Position numbers and translations under genes: made by a program. A stretch of 64,000 nt of DNA from CAYJFG01 sp051881695. GTDB lineage: Bacteria > Bacillota > Clostridia > Oscillospirales > Acutalibacteraceae. The stretch lies in the NCBI GenBank assembly GCA_051881695.1, contig JBJEQJ010000020.1, positions 248,001-312,000 of the forward strand, given 5' to 3'. Of the stretch, positions 51,105 through 58,789 are shown in pieces. Each line of letters begins with the position of its first letter. Within the stretch, counting starts at the first letter, position 1. Under the pieces are notes generated by a model. It was not told where the DNA came from and did no database searches. It was given only the letters and a program-made list of their open reading frames with translations.

Positions 51105-51430
51105 CTACGCTTGAAATGGTTAAAAAAGCGGCAAGGCTTGCGGCTTCGATTGATTGGGGCAATAAAAAATACAATGAAAGGGTGCGGCAGGAAAAGGGCG
51201 AGGACTTTACCTTTTTAAAAGGAGAACGGGTGATTGCTGTAGCCGATGTTCACGAGGAATTTCAAACTCCTATTCAAGAGGGAGAAGTTCTTACTATTAG
51301 TTCATATGATTTAAATCACGACACATATTCCTTTGAAGAAATTGCGCCAATGCATATTCCGTATCTCGGAGAGAAAAATTTGAAAGAACAACGCTATGAA
51401 TCCCGTTATTTTAAAAAATATGAAAAATAA
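51092..51430 (+). CDS. Hypothetical protein
   Basis: 112 aa. The start, AAGGAG site and first four codons are the same as those of the NADAR gene at 52431 through the 63-bp repeat. A helical N-terminus (NSTLEMVKKAARLAASIDWG) leads to a beta-rich half with FLKGERVIAVADVHEEFQTP and EGEVLTISSYDLNHDTYSF, perhaps an SH3-like barrel. No catalytic motif. I do not recognise the family. Confidence 0.7.
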   Translation: MSKNSTLEMVKKAARLAASIDWGNKKYNERVRQEKGEDFTFLKGERVIAVADVHEEFQTPIQEGEVLTISSYDLNHDTYSFEEIAPMHIPYLGEKNLKEQRYESRYFKKYEK

Positions 51431-51503
51431 TGCTCCCGATAATATTAAATTTTAGGCATAGACAAAACATCGCTTAAAAACCGGAGAATGAAACGGAGGC
51501 ACT

Positions 51504-51665
51504 ATGCAAAAATTGATATCAGACATTATGGGACTTGCAGGAATGTTATACGGCATTGACGGCATCCCGAATTGCCTGTCTGATTCTCTCTGCCAAAAAG
51601 AGTTGATCGGCAGGATCACATCAGATTATATATCTTGTTTAAGCGATGAGGAGGACTTCATATGA
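51504..51665 (+). CDS. Hypothetical 53-aa protein coupled to the next gene
   Basis: ATG 51504 follows ACGGAGG. The peptide MQKLISDIMGLAGMLYGIDG, ending DYISCLSDEEDFI, is helical and acidic at the C-terminus. Its TGA overlaps the start of the Sel1 gene (ATGA), a typical sign of translational coupling. It is below ordinary length cut-offs. Function unknown. Confidence 0.6.
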   Translation: MQKLISDIMGLAGMLYGIDGIPNCLSDSLCQKELIGRITSDYISCLSDEEDFI

Positions 51666-52288
51666 AAAAGTTAAAAGAGCTGTTCGGCAGAGATGAGTTG
51701 GTTTTCGGCAAGAGAGTGTATACTAATTTAGAAAGCGGAGGAATGGCGCCAGACTCGACATATATTTCTGCCGATAAAAAACGTGGATCCTATGACGTCA
51801 TATGGAAATATGCCGGAGAAAGGGACGGACTTGCAAAATATATATATCAAGTTCCCGAATATCAGAACGGCCTTGTGACTGGCCAGGTTATCGGATGGAG
51901 TAATATTCTGTTTTCGCCCGAGGAGAGCGCATGTATTTTCGAGAATGATATTACTGTTAAGGATATCTATATTGAAGTTCCGCCCATTGGAGAAAAGTTC
52001 GGAGACACCGGCAGACGTTTTAAAGGAGAAACATTGGTACTCTATTTTACTCCTGATAACCTGAAAAAGGCAAAAGAACTTCGTAAAACCAAATTTGCCG
52101 ATTATCTCCCTGCCGATTTATTGTTAGACGCTGATCAGGGGTACACGGAAGCGCAGTATGAGCTGGGTATTATGTTCTATGACGGCATTGGAGTTCATAA
52201 GGATAAAGCTGAAGCCGAAAAGTGGTTTGACTTAGCCGCTAAAAACGGGTCACCAGCTGCTGAAAGTCTTCTAAATGAAAAATTTTAA
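51662..52288 (+). CDS. Hypothetical protein with C-terminal Sel1-like repeat
   Basis: 208 aa. Residues 1-150 form an unrecognised alpha/beta domain (GMAPDSTYISADKKRGSYDV, FKGETLVLYFTPDNLKKAKE). Residues 155-208 carry about one and a half Sel1 repeats: DQGYTEAQYELGIMFYDGIG, then DKAEAEKWFDLAAKNGSPAA. Sel1 helical solenoids mediate protein binding. It is the first of several Sel1 proteins in this array. Start overlaps the 53-aa gene by 4 nt. Confidence 0.78.
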   Translation: MKKLKELFGRDELVFGKRVYTNLESGGMAPDSTYISADKKRGSYDVIWKYAGERDGLAKYIYQVPEYQNGLVTGQVIGWSNILFSPEESACIFENDITVKDIYIEVPPIGEKFGDTGRRFKGETLVLYFTPDNLKKAKELRKTKFADYLPADLLLDADQGYTEAQYELGIMFYDGIGVHKDKAEAEKWFDLAAKNGSPAAESLLNEKF

Positions 52289-52317
52289 AAATCCGAACAG
52301 GGGAAAATCTCAACCGC

Positions 52318-52398
52318 GGACCCGGCTGAGATTTTCTCAAAAGGCTTACGGAGCTTAACAAAAAGCCGATGAAAAAAGGGGAATACCCGTTTTATTAA
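52318..52398 (+). pseudogene. Relic of the 50677-type gene 3' end
   Basis: Bases equivalent to the end of the decayed gene at 50677-51059 remain, with AEIF near 52326 and GEYPFY before TAA at 52396-52398. The middle is out of frame and the 5' part is gone. It runs into the second copy of the 63-bp repeat. Confidence 0.6.
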
Positions 52399-52443
52399 AA
52401 ATCTATAACAATTATTAAGGAGTAAAAATTATGAGCAAGAATT
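52381..52443 (+). repeat. 63-bp exact direct repeat, copy B
   Basis: Identical to 51042-51104; supplies the ribosome site and first codons of the NADAR gene. Confidence 0.92.
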
Positions 52444-53081
52444 ATGATCCGCTTGAAGAGGATTACTGCCCGCCATGGTGTTCAAGCACGCCTGATGATA
52501 TAGCGGGTTTCAGAGTAATAAGCCTTCATTATTATTCCTGTGATGAAGATAAGTTAAGGGATATGCCTAAGAAAGAAGCCGACCGATATAGGGAGGAATT
52601 GCAAAAAAGCGGCAGAACCTATGACCCTGACAAGGTAGTTGATATTTATTCCCACGGTTCCTTTGAAGAAAGCTGTCTGAGCAATTTTTACGGCATACAT
52701 TTCGAGCTTGACGGGGTGGAGCTCGCCTCTATGGAGGGCTTTTTGCAGTCGCTGAAAACGCCTGATATTAAGGAGCAAAGGCGTATATGCTCGCTTATAG
52801 GCAAGGAAGCTAAAAATGCCGGCTTGGCTACCCCAAATTTTGACGGCGAGCATCTTTATTGGCAGGGCAAAACAATTAACCGCTTTAAAGAGGAGTACCA
52901 CACGCTTCTCCGCCGCGCGTACAGGGCGAGGTTTGAGCAGGACGGGGAATTCAGAAACGCGCTTAAAAATACAAAGCACAAAAAGCTTATGCACACTTTA
53001 GGCAACAACAACCCTAAAGAAACTATACTCACAACAGACGAGTTCATAGGCTTTTTGCTCGAGCTTCAAGAGGAACTGTAA
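52431..53081 (+). CDS. NADAR family protein, copy 2
   Basis: 216 aa. VVDIYSHGSFEESCLSNFYG, LDGVELASMEGFLQSLKTPD and AKNAGL give the NADAR pattern. The C-terminal half (NFDGEHLYWQGKTINRF, RRAYRARFEQD, ILTTDEFIGFL) is almost the same as copy 1 at 38496, while the N-terminal 60 residues differ more. Its first five codons and ribosome site come from the 63-bp repeat. The two copies lie in opposite directions and bracket the dynamin region. Confidence 0.85.
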   Translation: MSKNYDPLEEDYCPPWCSSTPDDIAGFRVISLHYYSCDEDKLRDMPKKEADRYREELQKSGRTYDPDKVVDIYSHGSFEESCLSNFYGIHFELDGVELASMEGFLQSLKTPDIKEQRRICSLIGKEAKNAGLATPNFDGEHLYWQGKTINRFKEEYHTLLRRAYRARFEQDGEFRNALKNTKHKKLMHTLGNNNPKETILTTDEFIGFLLELQEEL

Positions 53082-53286
53082 AATGATATGCTGCCGTTAA
53101 TTGTTTTGACGGCAGCATATAGTTTTGAAGAGGAAATACAGGTAGGAGTCCTGCAAATAAAAGTCAAGCCCTAAAATGAAAAAAATTAAAAATTTTTAAC
53201 AGCAGAAAATGGGTATAGCAAGGCAATCCGGACTTATGACAATTTATTAAAATCCGACCTGAAATGATTATTGAGAAATAGGTTAA

Positions 53287-53500
53287 TTACTCCTGTGCGT
53301 TAAGGCACTCTTTAACACGAGCGTAATAAATGCGCAAAAACTTCTTTTCGGCGGCAGTCATATAAACATAATATGGCTTGCCCCTGAACGCTTTTTGCAA
53401 ATGAACTGATAAACAGGTTCATCATCAGGAGAGCGTTTAACGTATGTATTTACGATTTGGAATAATGTTTTGCGAAGATGAGAAGAACCTCTCTTAGCAG
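53287..53500 (-). pseudogene. Frameshifted relic, probable mobile-element gene
   Basis: On the minus strand, KRSPDDEPVYQFICKKRSG in one frame continues in another as KPYYVYMTAAEKKFLRIYYA and RVKECLNAQE before a stop at 53287. The two parts read as one short protein with a one-base shift. I believe similar small proteins occur in conjugative elements of Clostridia, but this is from memory. Confidence 0.45.
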
Positions 53501-53504
53501 GCGA

Positions 53505-53638
53505 CATAAAGCTGTCGCCTGCCACGGTACGCAGAGCTATTAAAGATTTGAAAAAAGCTGGTTTAATTGAAACCAAACAGCGTTATCGTGAAAAAGGAGG
53601 TAAGACCTCTTTGCTTTACAAAATACAAAAAATCTGAA
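53505..53638 (+). pseudogene. Relic of a winged-helix replication or regulatory protein
   Basis: LSPATVRRAIKDLKKAGLIE, then TKQRYREKGGKTSLLYKIQK before TGA at 53636-53638, is the end of a winged HTH seen in plasmid or integrative-element initiator proteins. No start codon or upstream part remains. A perfect 10-bp inverted repeat GCAGGCGACA...TGTCGCCTGC (53497-53522) lies at the broken end. The rest of 53082-53878 holds no gene that I can support. Confidence 0.5.
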
Positions 53639-53746
53639 TGCTTATAATTTAAGTGGTTGGTGGAAAATTTAATCGTAAAAGCATCAAATTTATATTGCGT
53701 TTCGTCAAGTTGTTTATAATATTTTGCATACATTTTCTTAATTGTG

Positions 53747-53775
53747 TTGAAAAAGTGCAAACCATATGATACAAT
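53747..53775 (+). promoter_or_regulatory. Promoter of the 53.9-56.7 kb gene run
   Basis: TTGAAA (53747-53752), a 17-bp spacer and TACAAT (53770-53775), about 100 bp before the first gene. A GTCGC-TGTTGCG-GCGAC hairpin lies in the leader near 53808. Confidence 0.65.
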
Positions 53776-53878
53776 ATAAATATCTTGCAAAGCCGGTGCT
53801 TAAAAATGTCGCTGTTGCGGCGACCTTATTTTCTTCTTTTTATAGTATCATATATACAGAAGCTTTAAGGAAAGGCAG

Positions 53879-54187
53879 ATGTGTATGAGCAAACAAAAAA
53901 AGATAATACTTGTTTTTCAGAGTGAGATAAAAAGTGCGGATAATCCACCTCTTTTCTGTTGTGAAAAAACAGAGGTGACAAGCGGCGAAATAGAATTTGC
54001 GCAGTACCCTTTGTCTAAACTCGGTGTGGTAATGCTCTGCGATAATGGAATCACAGTAAGGGGTAAGACATACTCTTTTGATATGCTCCCGATTACCATA
54101 AAAATGGAAGGTGAACATGCAACGAAATACAGGGAAATCATTTCAGAAGACATAAAAATAAATATTCAGCTCAAAGGAGAACTTTGA
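53879..54187 (+). CDS. Hypothetical protein
   Basis: 102 aa (100 if ATG 53885 is used; AAGGAAAGG suits either). The chain is beta-rich (KIILVFQSEIKSADNPPLFC, GVVMLCDNGITVRGKTYSFD) with no transmembrane or catalytic motif. Its last base pair lies 1 bp before the start of the Sel1 gene, so the two are coupled. Not recognised. Confidence 0.7.
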   Translation: MCMSKQKKIILVFQSEIKSADNPPLFCCEKTEVTSGEIEFAQYPLSKLGVVMLCDNGITVRGKTYSFDMLPITIKMEGEHATKYREIISEDIKINIQLKGEL

Positions 54188-54188
54188 T

Positions 54189-54593
54189 ATGGGACTGTTT
54201 CATTTTGGAAAGAAAAAACAATCATCGGAAGAACAAGCAGACATGCTGTATCTCGAAGGAATGACCTTAATAGAAAGCGGATATTGGGATACAGCATTTA
54301 ACCCAATTCAGAAAGCGGCAGAGCTTGGGCACGTAGGTGCTATGGGACAGCTTGCAATGATGTATATATTCGGTAAGGGATGCGATGAAGACCGAAACAA
54401 AGGCATAGAGCTTCTGCGCAAGTCTGTGGAGCTTGGCAACTTATATTCCTGTTTTTCATTTGCTGTTTTGTATGATAACGGCATAGAAGAAATCACGGCT
54501 GAAGAAGCAAAGACAATGTGCAAAATGGCAGCCGATGCAGGCTGGCCTGATGCAATTAAACGGTTAGAAAAAGGTTTTGATACGGAGGGATAA
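54189..54593 (+). CDS. Sel1-repeat protein
   Basis: 134 aa. After a short basic start (GLFHFGKKKQSSEEQADMLY), about two and a half Sel1 repeats run from 28 to 125: AELGHVGAMGQLAMMYIFGK, RNKGIELLRKSVELGNLYSC, then AEEAKTMCKMAADAGWPDAI. It forms a small alpha-solenoid, probably a binding or immunity-like protein. The same layout is embedded in the 545-aa protein at 58790 (LYQKGMELIEE.NW..AWYPL), so the two are paralogues. Confidence 0.85.
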   Translation: MGLFHFGKKKQSSEEQADMLYLEGMTLIESGYWDTAFNPIQKAAELGHVGAMGQLAMMYIFGKGCDEDRNKGIELLRKSVELGNLYSCFSFAVLYDNGIEEITAEEAKTMCKMAADAGWPDAIKRLEKGFDTEG

Positions 54594-54595
54594 GG

Positions 54596-55471
54596 ATGAA
54601 ACTGAGAATCATTGAAGAAAGATGGGGAATTAACCGGATGTCGGGAGAAAGAAGCACTCGTATTACCGACAACAGAGCATTTGCGCCTGAAATCGGCTCT
54701 GCATTGGACTTCCCCACAGGCAGACGTCATTTCACAATTGACGCTGTCGATGAAAACTCCATTACCGTAACAGTACATTATGAAAACACAGCGTCAAATA
54801 AGACTTGGGTAATAGCAAAAGGAGAAAGTCAGTTCTACCGTCCACGTTCGATGGACGGCGGATATCAGTACCGCCTTATTTATGAGGATGAAGAAAACCT
54901 CTGTAAATACTCAATTGCGATATCAGTTGAAAAGGCAGAGGGCGAATATGACCTCGGGCAAAGCAAGTTTTTCGGCTCACCGGTTATTCCGAACGAGTGG
55001 AAGGAGCGTTTTCACGATGACATTGTGTTCTTTGCTCAGATAAGGCTTGCGGATATAGCAGAGCTTGATTATGATAACCGTCTGCCGCATACAGGGTATC
55101 TGTATTTCTTTCTCGACGCTGAAATGTATCCGTCCGACAGGCTTGATATGTGGGTCGAGTATTACCCGGGCGAGCCTGATACGGTTATTGACGATTTCAA
55201 CACGATGTCACCGATTCCGGACGGACTTCAGGATGATTGGCTTATCACTTTCCGCTATGCAGATGCGGATGAAGACGGAACAAAGCTGTTCGGAGTTCCG
55301 TCAGGAGTGATAAACGAAAACGACGACAAGCCTGATTTGCTTTTACAATACGATCCGCTTGATTTTGACGGTGTGCCGTTCCTTGCAAGCTTGGACGGCT
55401 ATGCGTATGTTTTCTTTGGTGAAGATGAAACGAACTTTGAAGATGTAACTTATACCGTAGAAAGGTCATAA
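54596..55471 (+). CDS. Two-domain protein: SMDGG-motif domain plus DUF1963 (YwqG-like)
   Basis: 291 aa, starting 3 nt after the Sel1 gene. Residues 1-100 carry a domain that ends in FYRPRSMDGGYQYRLIYED; the same motif closes the proteins at 60686 (SMDGGYNY) and 61672 (FYRPRSMDGGHQY). Residues 115-291 are DUF1963: DLGQSKFFGSPVIPNEW, FAQIRLADIAELD, TGYLYFFLDAEMYPSD, and the C-terminal LQYDPLDFDG and YVFFGEDE. DUF1963 includes B. subtilis YwqG next to a polymorphic toxin operon; its biochemical role is unknown. Immunity function is an inference from context. Confidence 0.82.
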   Translation: MKLRIIEERWGINRMSGERSTRITDNRAFAPEIGSALDFPTGRRHFTIDAVDENSITVTVHYENTASNKTWVIAKGESQFYRPRSMDGGYQYRLIYEDEENLCKYSIAISVEKAEGEYDLGQSKFFGSPVIPNEWKERFHDDIVFFAQIRLADIAELDYDNRLPHTGYLYFFLDAEMYPSDRLDMWVEYYPGEPDTVIDDFNTMSPIPDGLQDDWLITFRYADADEDGTKLFGVPSGVINENDDKPDLLLQYDPLDFDGVPFLASLDGYAYVFFGEDETNFEDVTYTVERS

Positions 55472-55481
55472 GGTGGCAAAT

Positions 55482-56141
55482 ATGCCGTTTACTGAACAAA
55501 ATGTAAAGCGTATTGCAGAGCTTATACAGGAAATCGAAGCACGAAAAGAGCATAAATATGCGGCTCCTACCTATAAGGATTCGGCGGCTCTTGCTGAAAT
55601 AGCCGAAATTGTGAACGCTCAGCTTGATACACAACAGCCGTGGGATAAGGACACTTTGTGCAACATTATTCTCGCAGTCAGGTATCTTGCAGAGGAATAT
55701 GAGAAAATGTGGCGGTGCTCTGTCAGCGTGAGGTATTACAATAAGCTTATTGAGTTGCTTGCGGTGCAGGCTGACATATTTTCAGTAACTCAGGAAAATT
55801 CTTCGGACGATTATTACTCTGCACTCCGTGTAAGAAATTATTATGCTTACGATGACTGCACAGATTTATCTGAGCTTTCAAAAAGCTTTCTTCCGGATAA
55901 GGACAGGAAAGCACTTGAAGAACAGGTGCTTTCCAAGCCTTTGGGTCTTAAGCACGACCCGATAGAACTAAGCGAAGAATACTTATCTGTTATAGATGAG
56001 GTTGAGCGCAGAATGGACGAAGCGGGTACAAAAAATATGCACCCCTTTGAAAGTGCCGGACTCAGGAGAAAACTGCTCAAAGAGTACGGCATAGACTGGA
56101 AATCAGAAATAGAGTTAAACCCTGATTTTCATTTTGATTAA
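55482..56141 (+). CDS. Hypothetical protein
   Basis: 219 aa from ATG 55482, with AAGGTGG just upstream; a GTG at 55473 overlaps that site. It is helical throughout: NVKRIAELIQEIEARKEHKY, YNKLIELLAVQADIFSVTQE, DEVERRMDEAGTKNMHPFES. Acidic C-terminus LNPDFHFD. No membrane helix or known motif. Part of the same run as the DUF1963 gene. Confidence 0.72.
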   Translation: MPFTEQNVKRIAELIQEIEARKEHKYAAPTYKDSAALAEIAEIVNAQLDTQQPWDKDTLCNIILAVRYLAEEYEKMWRCSVSVRYYNKLIELLAVQADIFSVTQENSSDDYYSALRVRNYYAYDDCTDLSELSKSFLPDKDRKALEEQVLSKPLGLKHDPIELSEEYLSVIDEVERRMDEAGTKNMHPFESAGLRRKLLKEYGIDWKSEIELNPDFHFD

Positions 56142-56173
56142 TAAGCATAATTGAAAAAGGAGCGTGAACAGAG

Positions 56174-56656
56174 GTGACAGACGGCCTTATACAGGAATGT
56201 AAGCAGTTTATAGAAAACGGCGGTGAGGTCAGAAAAGCTGATTACAAAACAGCGTTTCATACTCCTTTGGTGATGATGGAGATTGACGCAAGCGAGGTGG
56301 ATTTGTATTTAAGCTTTAACCGTTCACTCTCATTTAACGAGCGGCTTTTTCTCCTTATTGACCGCACCGGACAAAAAGACAGCGATGTATACAAAAAGGC
56401 CCGGATTGACAGACGGCTGTTCTCAAAAATCCGTTCAAATAAAAAATATATTCCCTGCAAAAAGACTGTAATTGCACTCTGCTTAGCCTTGGAGCTTAAT
56501 CGTGAGGAAGCTGATCAGCTGTTATTTTCAGCCGGATACAGCCTTTCTCCTGCTGAGGATTACGATCTGGCAATAGCGTTTTTTATTGATAAAAAGGTAT
56601 ATGACTTTTTTGAGATAAATGAGGTGCTGGAGCATTTCGGCTTTGATGTCTTTTAA
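56174..56656 (+). CDS. HTH-like domain protein of the type found at macro-domain C-termini
   Basis: 160 aa from a GTG, with AAGGAG 12 nt upstream. Residues 55-160 match a helix-turn-helix-like domain: FNERLFLLIDRTGQKDSDVY, KKARIDRRLFSKIRSNKKYI, AGYSLSPAEDYDLAIAFFID, FFEINEVL. By my recollection this domain is often attached to macro/Appr-1-p and other effector domains in Firmicutes. Here it stands nearly alone, with a 50-residue N-terminal region that I do not recognise. With two NADAR genes in the same region, an ADP-ribose theme is possible. Confidence 0.72.
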   Translation: MTDGLIQECKQFIENGGEVRKADYKTAFHTPLVMMEIDASEVDLYLSFNRSLSFNERLFLLIDRTGQKDSDVYKKARIDRRLFSKIRSNKKYIPCKKTVIALCLALELNREEADQLLFSAGYSLSPAEDYDLAIAFFIDKKVYDFFEINEVLEHFGFDVF

Positions 56657-56659
56657 GCA

Positions 56660-56685
56660 ATAAAAAAGCCGCCCTAAGGCGGTGT
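56660..56685 (-). terminator. Terminator for the ribbon-helix-helix gene
   Basis: CCGCC-TTAG-GGCGG followed by CTTTTTTA on the minus strand. The stem may also end the convergent gene on the plus strand. Confidence 0.7.
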
Positions 56686-56687
56686 GC

Positions 56688-56879
56688 TTAAGATTTATCT
56701 TTATTGTCACTGTGATTGATGTCGGCTGTATTATCAAGCGCATATTCTAAGCATTGTATCACAATTTTGTTTACAGATGTGTTGTATTCTCCTGCAAGCA
56801 CTTCTAATTGCTCAACAATATGCACGGGAATACGGAATGTTTTATTAACCGACTCAAATCCTCTTTCAAATTCTAACAT
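56688..56879 (-). CDS. Small ribbon-helix-helix (CopG/Arc-like) protein
   Basis: 63 aa from ATG 56879, after AGAGGTG. A beta strand (VNKTFRIPVHI) then two helices (VEQLEVLAGEYNTSVNKIVI, QCLEYALDNT) match CopG/MetJ-type DNA-binding folds, where the strand contacts DNA. The tail is Asp/Asn-rich. About 70 bp upstream are three TTGCAA direct repeats at an 11-bp period, likely its operator. It is divergent from the Sel1 gene at 57053. Confidence 0.75.
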   Translation of the reverse strand: MLEFERGFESVNKTFRIPVHIVEQLEVLAGEYNTSVNKIVIQCLEYALDNTADINHSDNKDKS

Positions 56880-56946
56880 ACATTTGCACCTCTTCATATA
56901 CACTATTATGCACTATAAAATCATAAAAATAAACAAGTAAACTATC

Positions 56947-56974
56947 TTGCAATATTCTTGCAAAATGATTGCAA
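56947..56974. repeat. Three TTGCAA direct repeats at exact 11-bp period (possible operator)
   Basis: TTGCAA at 56947, 56958 and 56969, each on the same DNA face. They lie between the divergent ribbon-helix-helix and Sel1 genes. Confidence 0.65.
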
Positions 56975-57052
56975 AAGGAAAAATGTCGCCTAAGCGTTGA
57001 CCTTAGCCTTAAGTAAAAATGAGATAATAATTATGACACAGGAGGCGGTCAT

Positions 57053-57283
57053 ATGAGTAAACCTAAAAAAATAAGAAAGCTTGTAAAATCGGCTAAAATG
57101 GGGAAGCCGTATGCGATGTATCAGCTCGGAATCTGTTATCAGCTGGGCAAAGAAATGCCTTTTGATATGTCTGAGGCGGCACAATGGATAGCGCAAGCGG
57201 CAGAAGCCGGATATGCACCGGCGGAAGAATGGATAAAAGACTACAGCTTTGATGACAGCGTCGCAGTTCAGGCGCACAGTTAA
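57053..57283 (+). CDS. Single Sel1-repeat protein
   Basis: 76 aa. ACAGGAGG precedes the ATG. Residues 10-58 have one full Sel1 repeat: KSAKMGKPYAMYQLGICYQL, then SEAAQWIAQAAEAGYAPAEE. It is nearly the minimum size for this fold and probably pairs with another helical protein. It is co-directional with 57300. Confidence 0.8.
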   Translation: MSKPKKIRKLVKSAKMGKPYAMYQLGICYQLGKEMPFDMSEAAQWIAQAAEAGYAPAEEWIKDYSFDDSVAVQAHS

Positions 57284-57299
57284 AAAGGAGATTTAAATT

Positions 57300-57776
57300 A
57301 TGAAGTTTATTTGCCCTTATTGCGGCTCGTCCCGTGTTGAAACCACAGGCGGCGAAAACGGAAATCCCTTTGATCGCCGTCCCCAAAAAACAGTATGTGC
57401 GGATTGCGGAAGAACAATATCAGAGTATTCGGATAACATTCTTGATTATATAGAGCCTGTTATAAAGGTTACGGCAACGGCAGTCGGCGGTGGTGTGACC
57501 ATAACTGCTGAAAAGACTGTTCCGTATAAGGACGGTACATATTCTCTCGGTGATGAGTATCCGTTTAACCGCAGGGCGACTGATGAAAACCCGCCATATT
57601 CCTTTGATAGCATTACAGTCAAGGGTGAGAAAATCACCATAGCCTGTGAAACCGTGAAGCTCAACGAACAGCCTGTCCGAATCGTAAAGCATCTTACAGC
57701 CTATGCTCCCGATAAGCATCCGGCGGAAGAAACGATCACACTGACAATCAGCGCAGATATGGAGGAACAGATATGA
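57300..57776 (+). CDS. Zinc-ribbon protein with a recurring TVPYxxG domain
   Basis: 158 aa, AAAAGGAG upstream. Residues 1-42 are a zinc ribbon (CPYCGSSRVET and VCADCGRTI). Residues 55-158 form a beta-rich domain with AEKTVPYKDGTYSLGDEYPF. The protein at 58457 has the same domain (AEATVPYIKGTMVHLPDEYP) without a ribbon. Function unknown. Its end overlaps the DUF1963 gene by 4 nt. Confidence 0.78.
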   Translation: MKFICPYCGSSRVETTGGENGNPFDRRPQKTVCADCGRTISEYSDNILDYIEPVIKVTATAVGGGVTITAEKTVPYKDGTYSLGDEYPFNRRATDENPPYSFDSITVKGEKITIACETVKLNEQPVRIVKHLTAYAPDKHPAEETITLTISADMEEQI

Positions 57777-58399
57777 ACAGTATTCGTTTAAAACCGATAT
57801 ACAGTAATGATAAGCTCCCTGTCGGAAGCTCTAAGTTTTTCGGAAATCCCGATGTTTGGGAGGGCTTTGAATGGCCGTCAATCGAAATAGACGGCGAGCT
57901 GTACGACCTTACTTTTATGTGTCAGATCAATTGTGCAGACATTGCCGCTTATGACAAGGACGGCTTGCTCCCCAAAACAGGTATGCTCTACTTTTTCTAT
58001 GATCTGGACGAAATGCCCTATGAGCCGTCAGACAAGCAGGCGGCAAGGGTGCTGTATTATAACGGCGATATAAATTCTCTGAAAGAGATGCACCTGGTAG
58101 ATGAAAACGGCGATGACCTTTCTATGAGGGAAATGAAGCTTGAATTTGAAAATGTAGATACAGGTTATCTTGACGACAGGGACTCTACTCATCTTCTGCT
58201 CGGGGTTCCGTCACTTGATTACGGCACGATGTACGATGTAATTGACGGCTGGCAGATGCTGTTGCAGATTGACTCAATGGAAACAGACGAAATGGTGTTA
58301 GATTTCTCCGGTGACGGAGTGCTGTGCTTTTACATTGAGCCTGAAAAGCTCAGAAAACAGGATTTTTCCGATGTACGGATTATGCAGATATACAGTTAA
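57773..58399 (+). CDS. DUF1963 (YwqG-like) family protein
   Basis: 208 aa, overlapping the previous gene by ATGA. PVGSSKFFGNPDVWEGFEWP, FMCQINCADIAAYD, TGMLYFFYDLDEMPYEPSD and LLQIDSME are DUF1963 landmarks. Unlike 54596 it lacks the SMDGG domain. No membrane segment. Role unknown; in context it may be an immunity-type protein. Confidence 0.85.
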   Translation: MNSIRLKPIYSNDKLPVGSSKFFGNPDVWEGFEWPSIEIDGELYDLTFMCQINCADIAAYDKDGLLPKTGMLYFFYDLDEMPYEPSDKQAARVLYYNGDINSLKEMHLVDENGDDLSMREMKLEFENVDTGYLDDRDSTHLLLGVPSLDYGTMYDVIDGWQMLLQIDSMETDEMVLDFSGDGVLCFYIEPEKLRKQDFSDVRIMQIYS

Positions 58400-58456
58400 A
58401 TAGAAAGCAGAACAAATCTGCCTATATCCTATATACTAAATTAGGAGGTAACTGAA

Positions 58457-58771
58457 ATGACAGATAAAAAGCAAATGCTTCACATAAAGGCAACTTCAAC
58501 ATCACCTGACGGTACTGTTCATAAGGCTGAAGCGACAGTTCCGTATATAAAGGGAACAATGGTTCATTTGCCGGATGAATATCCTTTTTCAAGGAATGTA
58601 ATGCTTGACGGTGATACAGGTTACTCTATGAGAACGCTTAATATTATACAAAACGGCAAAATTGAGTATTTCTGGTCAGATTATTATGAGCTTGAGGACG
58701 GAAAGGCTCACGCTGAAAAGGAAATCGGAGCCGAAAAAATAGTAATCGACTTTACTCTGACAGAAATCTAA
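58457..58771 (+). CDS. Protein made only of the TVPYxxG domain
   Basis: 104 aa with TTAGGAGG upstream. After MTDKKQMLHIKAT it carries AEATVPYIKGTMVHLPDEYP and a beta-rich C-terminus (ADKI-like EKIVIDFTLTEI), as in residues 55-158 of the protein at 57300. Identity is low outside the shared core. Unknown function. Confidence 0.72.
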   Translation: MTDKKQMLHIKATSTSPDGTVHKAEATVPYIKGTMVHLPDEYPFSRNVMLDGDTGYSMRTLNIIQNGKIEYFWSDYYELEDGKAHAEKEIGAEKIVIDFTLTEI

Positions 58772-58789
58772 AGTCAGGAGGTGCAGCAT

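Noticed and set aside
56947..56974. CRISPR-like array
   Set aside because: The repeats are only 6 bp at 11-bp period with no spacers. No CRISPR or cas genes are seen anywhere in the window.
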